A stretch of DNA of 6,695 nucleotides, taken from assembly GCA_946405045.1 (NCBI GenBank), contig CAMJFV010000099.1, forward strand, positions 1 to 6,695. Direction: 5' to 3'. This DNA is from an uncultured Bacteroidales bacterium. GTDB lineage: Bacteria > Bacteroidota > Bacteroidia > Bacteroidales > Paludibacteraceae. The position numbers and the translations under genes are program-made. Shown here piece by piece: positions 5,159 through 6,695 of the stretch. Numbering within the stretch: the first letter of the stretch is position 1; every line of letters begins with the position of its first letter. The notes beneath the pieces are model-generated. The model was not told where the DNA came from and searched no databases. It saw only the letters and a program-made list of their open reading frames with translations.

Positions 5159-6673
5159 ATGACACAGGATGATTTGGATTTGCTGAAGCAGATGGGAATT
5201 TCAGAAGAGAAACTTTCGGAACAATTGGATTGTTTCAAAAACGGTTTTCCTTTTTTGAAGGTTGTGTGTGCAGCCACTGTAGAGGATGGAATTTTACATT
5301 TGTCTGACAAAAGCAAAGATAAATATATCTCATTATGGAGAGAATATTTGGCCGCAGGTCATGATGTGTTGAAATTTACACCTGCATCTGGAGCAGCAAG
5401 CCGTATGTTCAAGGATTTGTTTGCTTTCAGAGATAGAGGAGGGGAGCCTCAAACAGACTTTGAGCAGAAGTTTATTAGCGAAATCCAGAAGTTTGCTTTT
5501 TATGAGCAACTTAATAAAGTATGCTTGAAGAACGATGGAAAGAATGTTATGCGTCTTATCACAGAGAAGCGTTACTCTAACGTTCTGGATGCGTTGCTTG
5601 AACAGAATGGATTGAACTACAGATTCTTGCCAAAGGGTTTGATACAATTCCATAAGAATGATAAGGGGGTTCGCACTGCTTTTGAGGAACATTTGGCAGA
5701 AGGTGCGATGTACGCGAAAAACAAAAATGGTATAGTTCGTTTGCATTTCACTGTGTCTGAGGATCACCTTACATATTTCAACAGATTGTTGTCTGAAAAG
5801 GTTGCTGAATACGAATATAATTTCGGAGTCCAATACGACGTCACTTTCTCTGTGCAGCGTCATAGCACAGATACTGTTGCTGTCGACGAGAATAATGAAC
5901 CTTTCCGTTCCAGCAATGGAAAGATGGTCTTCCGTCCAGGTGGCCATGGCGCGTTGATTCAGAATCTTAATGATATAGACGCTGAAATCATCTTTATCAA
6001 GAATATCGACAATGTTGTGCCGGATGCTTTGAAACAGCCTACTGTTGAATATAAGGCTATGTTGGCTGGTGTACTTGTCGAATATCAGGAGAAGATGTTC
6101 AAGTATTTGAGAAAGCTCAACAACGCTTCTGTCAGCGACAAGGAGTTGGATGAGATAGAGAAATTCGTAATCGAGAAGCTTCATGTAGACGCTGCTGATT
6201 GCCCTCTTCATCTGGCAAATAAGATTGAATACTTGAAGAAGAAGTTGGATCGTCCTATCCGTGTCTGCGGTATGGTCAAGAATGAGGGTGAGCCCGGTGG
6301 TGGACCTTACGTCGCAGTTAATCCTGACGGTAGCCATTCTCTTCAGATTCTTGAAAGCGCTCAGTTCGACAAGAATGATCCTGAGCAGATGACTATATTC
6401 AAGGATGCCACTCATTTCAACCCTGTTGATCTCGTATGTGGAGTGAAAGACTATAAGGGCGACAAATATGATTTGACTAAGTTCGTCGATCCAAATACTG
6501 GTTTCATCTCAAGCAAGAGCAAGGATGGCAAGGCATTGAAGGCACTTGAACTTCCTGGTTTGTGGAACGGTGCGATGAGCGACTGGAACACAATCTTCGT
6601 GGAGGTGCCTATCGACACATTCAATCCAGTGAAGACGGTGAATGACCTTTTGAGAAAAGAGCATCAGATGTGA
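5159..6673 (+). CDS. DUF4301 family protein, possible UDP-sugar-pyrophosphorylase-like nucleotidyltransferase
   Basis: Complete 504-residue protein that I recognise as DUF4301, a Bacteroidetes family of about this length with no function known to me. It has no signal peptide or membrane segment, so it is probably cytoplasmic. Seen in order: FTPASGAASRMFK (73-85), LPKGLIQFH (157-165), LHFTVSEDH (195-203), PGGHGAL (260-266) followed by FIKNIDNVVPD (279-289), a helical section (about 295-365), GGGPY (380-384), THFNPVDL (418-425) and LPGLWNGAM (465-473). Spacing and content match UDP-sugar pyrophosphorylases: a Gly/Ala-rich loop ending in Arg, a PK-L-I substrate loop, then PGGHG and NIDN. A nucleotidyltransferase role is my inference. 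ATG at 5159 is preceded by a -7 box at 5088-5095; GGA lies only 1 nt before the ATG, so no standard Shine-Dalgarno is present. Transcribed divergently from the amidase operon. Confidence 0.85.
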   Translation: MTQDDLDLLKQMGISEEKLSEQLDCFKNGFPFLKVVCAATVEDGILHLSDKSKDKYISLWREYLAAGHDVLKFTPASGAASRMFKDLFAFRDRGGEPQTDFEQKFISEIQKFAFYEQLNKVCLKNDGKNVMRLITEKRYSNVLDALLEQNGLNYRFLPKGLIQFHKNDKGVRTAFEEHLAEGAMYAKNKNGIVRLHFTVSEDHLTYFNRLLSEKVAEYEYNFGVQYDVTFSVQRHSTDTVAVDENNEPFRSSNGKMVFRPGGHGALIQNLNDIDAEIIFIKNIDNVVPDALKQPTVEYKAMLAGVLVEYQEKMFKYLRKLNNASVSDKELDEIEKFVIEKLHVDAADCPLHLANKIEYLKKKLDRPIRVCGMVKNEGEPGGGPYVAVNPDGSHSLQILESAQFDKNDPEQMTIFKDATHFNPVDLVCGVKDYKGDKYDLTKFVDPNTGFISSKSKDGKALKALELPGLWNGAMSDWNTIFVEVPIDTFNPVKTVNDLLRKEHQM

Positions 6674-6695
6674 TTTGAATTCACGTCGTGAGATA

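Noticed and set aside
5333..6415. Long antisense ORF (360 codons) inside the DUF4301 gene
   Set aside because: The sense frame has clear conserved motifs over its full length; the antisense product is Leu/Ile-rich with no motif order, as expected for a shadow frame.
6681..6691. TCACG-T-CGTGA inverted repeat just after the DUF4301 stop
   Set aside because: The single-base loop cannot form as drawn and the window ends before any T-run could be seen; it may be the beginning of a terminator but cannot be judged.

Overview
The window looks like a chromosomal segment from a member of the order Bacteroidales (Bacteroides/Prevotella/Muribaculaceae type; I cannot fix the genus). Evidence: a very large secreted amidase with a golvesin-like insert and a DUF4301 protein, both typical of that order; AT-rich intergenic DNA; weak or absent Shine-Dalgarno sequences; and promoters fitting the Bacteroidetes sigma-ABfr consensus TTTG / 19-21 bp / TAnnTTTG. 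I see no mobile element, CRISPR array, tRNA or rRNA.

Layout. Positions 42-4656 hold two genes on the minus strand, read right to left as an apparent operon. The first is a 1053-residue exported N-acetylmuramoyl-L-alanine amidase (GTG start at 4656). After 4 bp comes a 482-residue family 2 glycosyltransferase (ATG at 1490). Positions 5159-6673 hold one divergent plus-strand gene, a complete 504-residue DUF4301 protein. Its motifs resemble those of UDP-sugar pyrophosphorylases.

The 502-bp divergent spacer (4657-5158) is the least ordinary part. It contains a near-perfect promoter for the amidase (4680-4711, minus) and a strong -7 element for the DUF4301 gene (5088-5095, plus). It also contains a textbook intrinsic terminator on the plus strand (4813-4849) with no coding sequence upstream of it. 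Two G-U pairs in that hairpin show it acts in plus-strand RNA. A -7-like box at 4741-4748 and a 5' hairpin at 4753-4766 suggest an independent small RNA of about 95-100 nt, or an attenuated leader for the DUF4301 gene. A second group of inverted repeats (4867-4964) with mutually exclusive pairings follows.

How the genes may work together (inference): the amidase acts on peptidoglycan outside the cytoplasm, the glycosyltransferase would build a cell-surface glycan, and the DUF4301 protein might handle a nucleotide sugar. The common theme would be cell-envelope biogenesis. Only the co-transcription of amidase and glycosyltransferase is directly supported by spacing.
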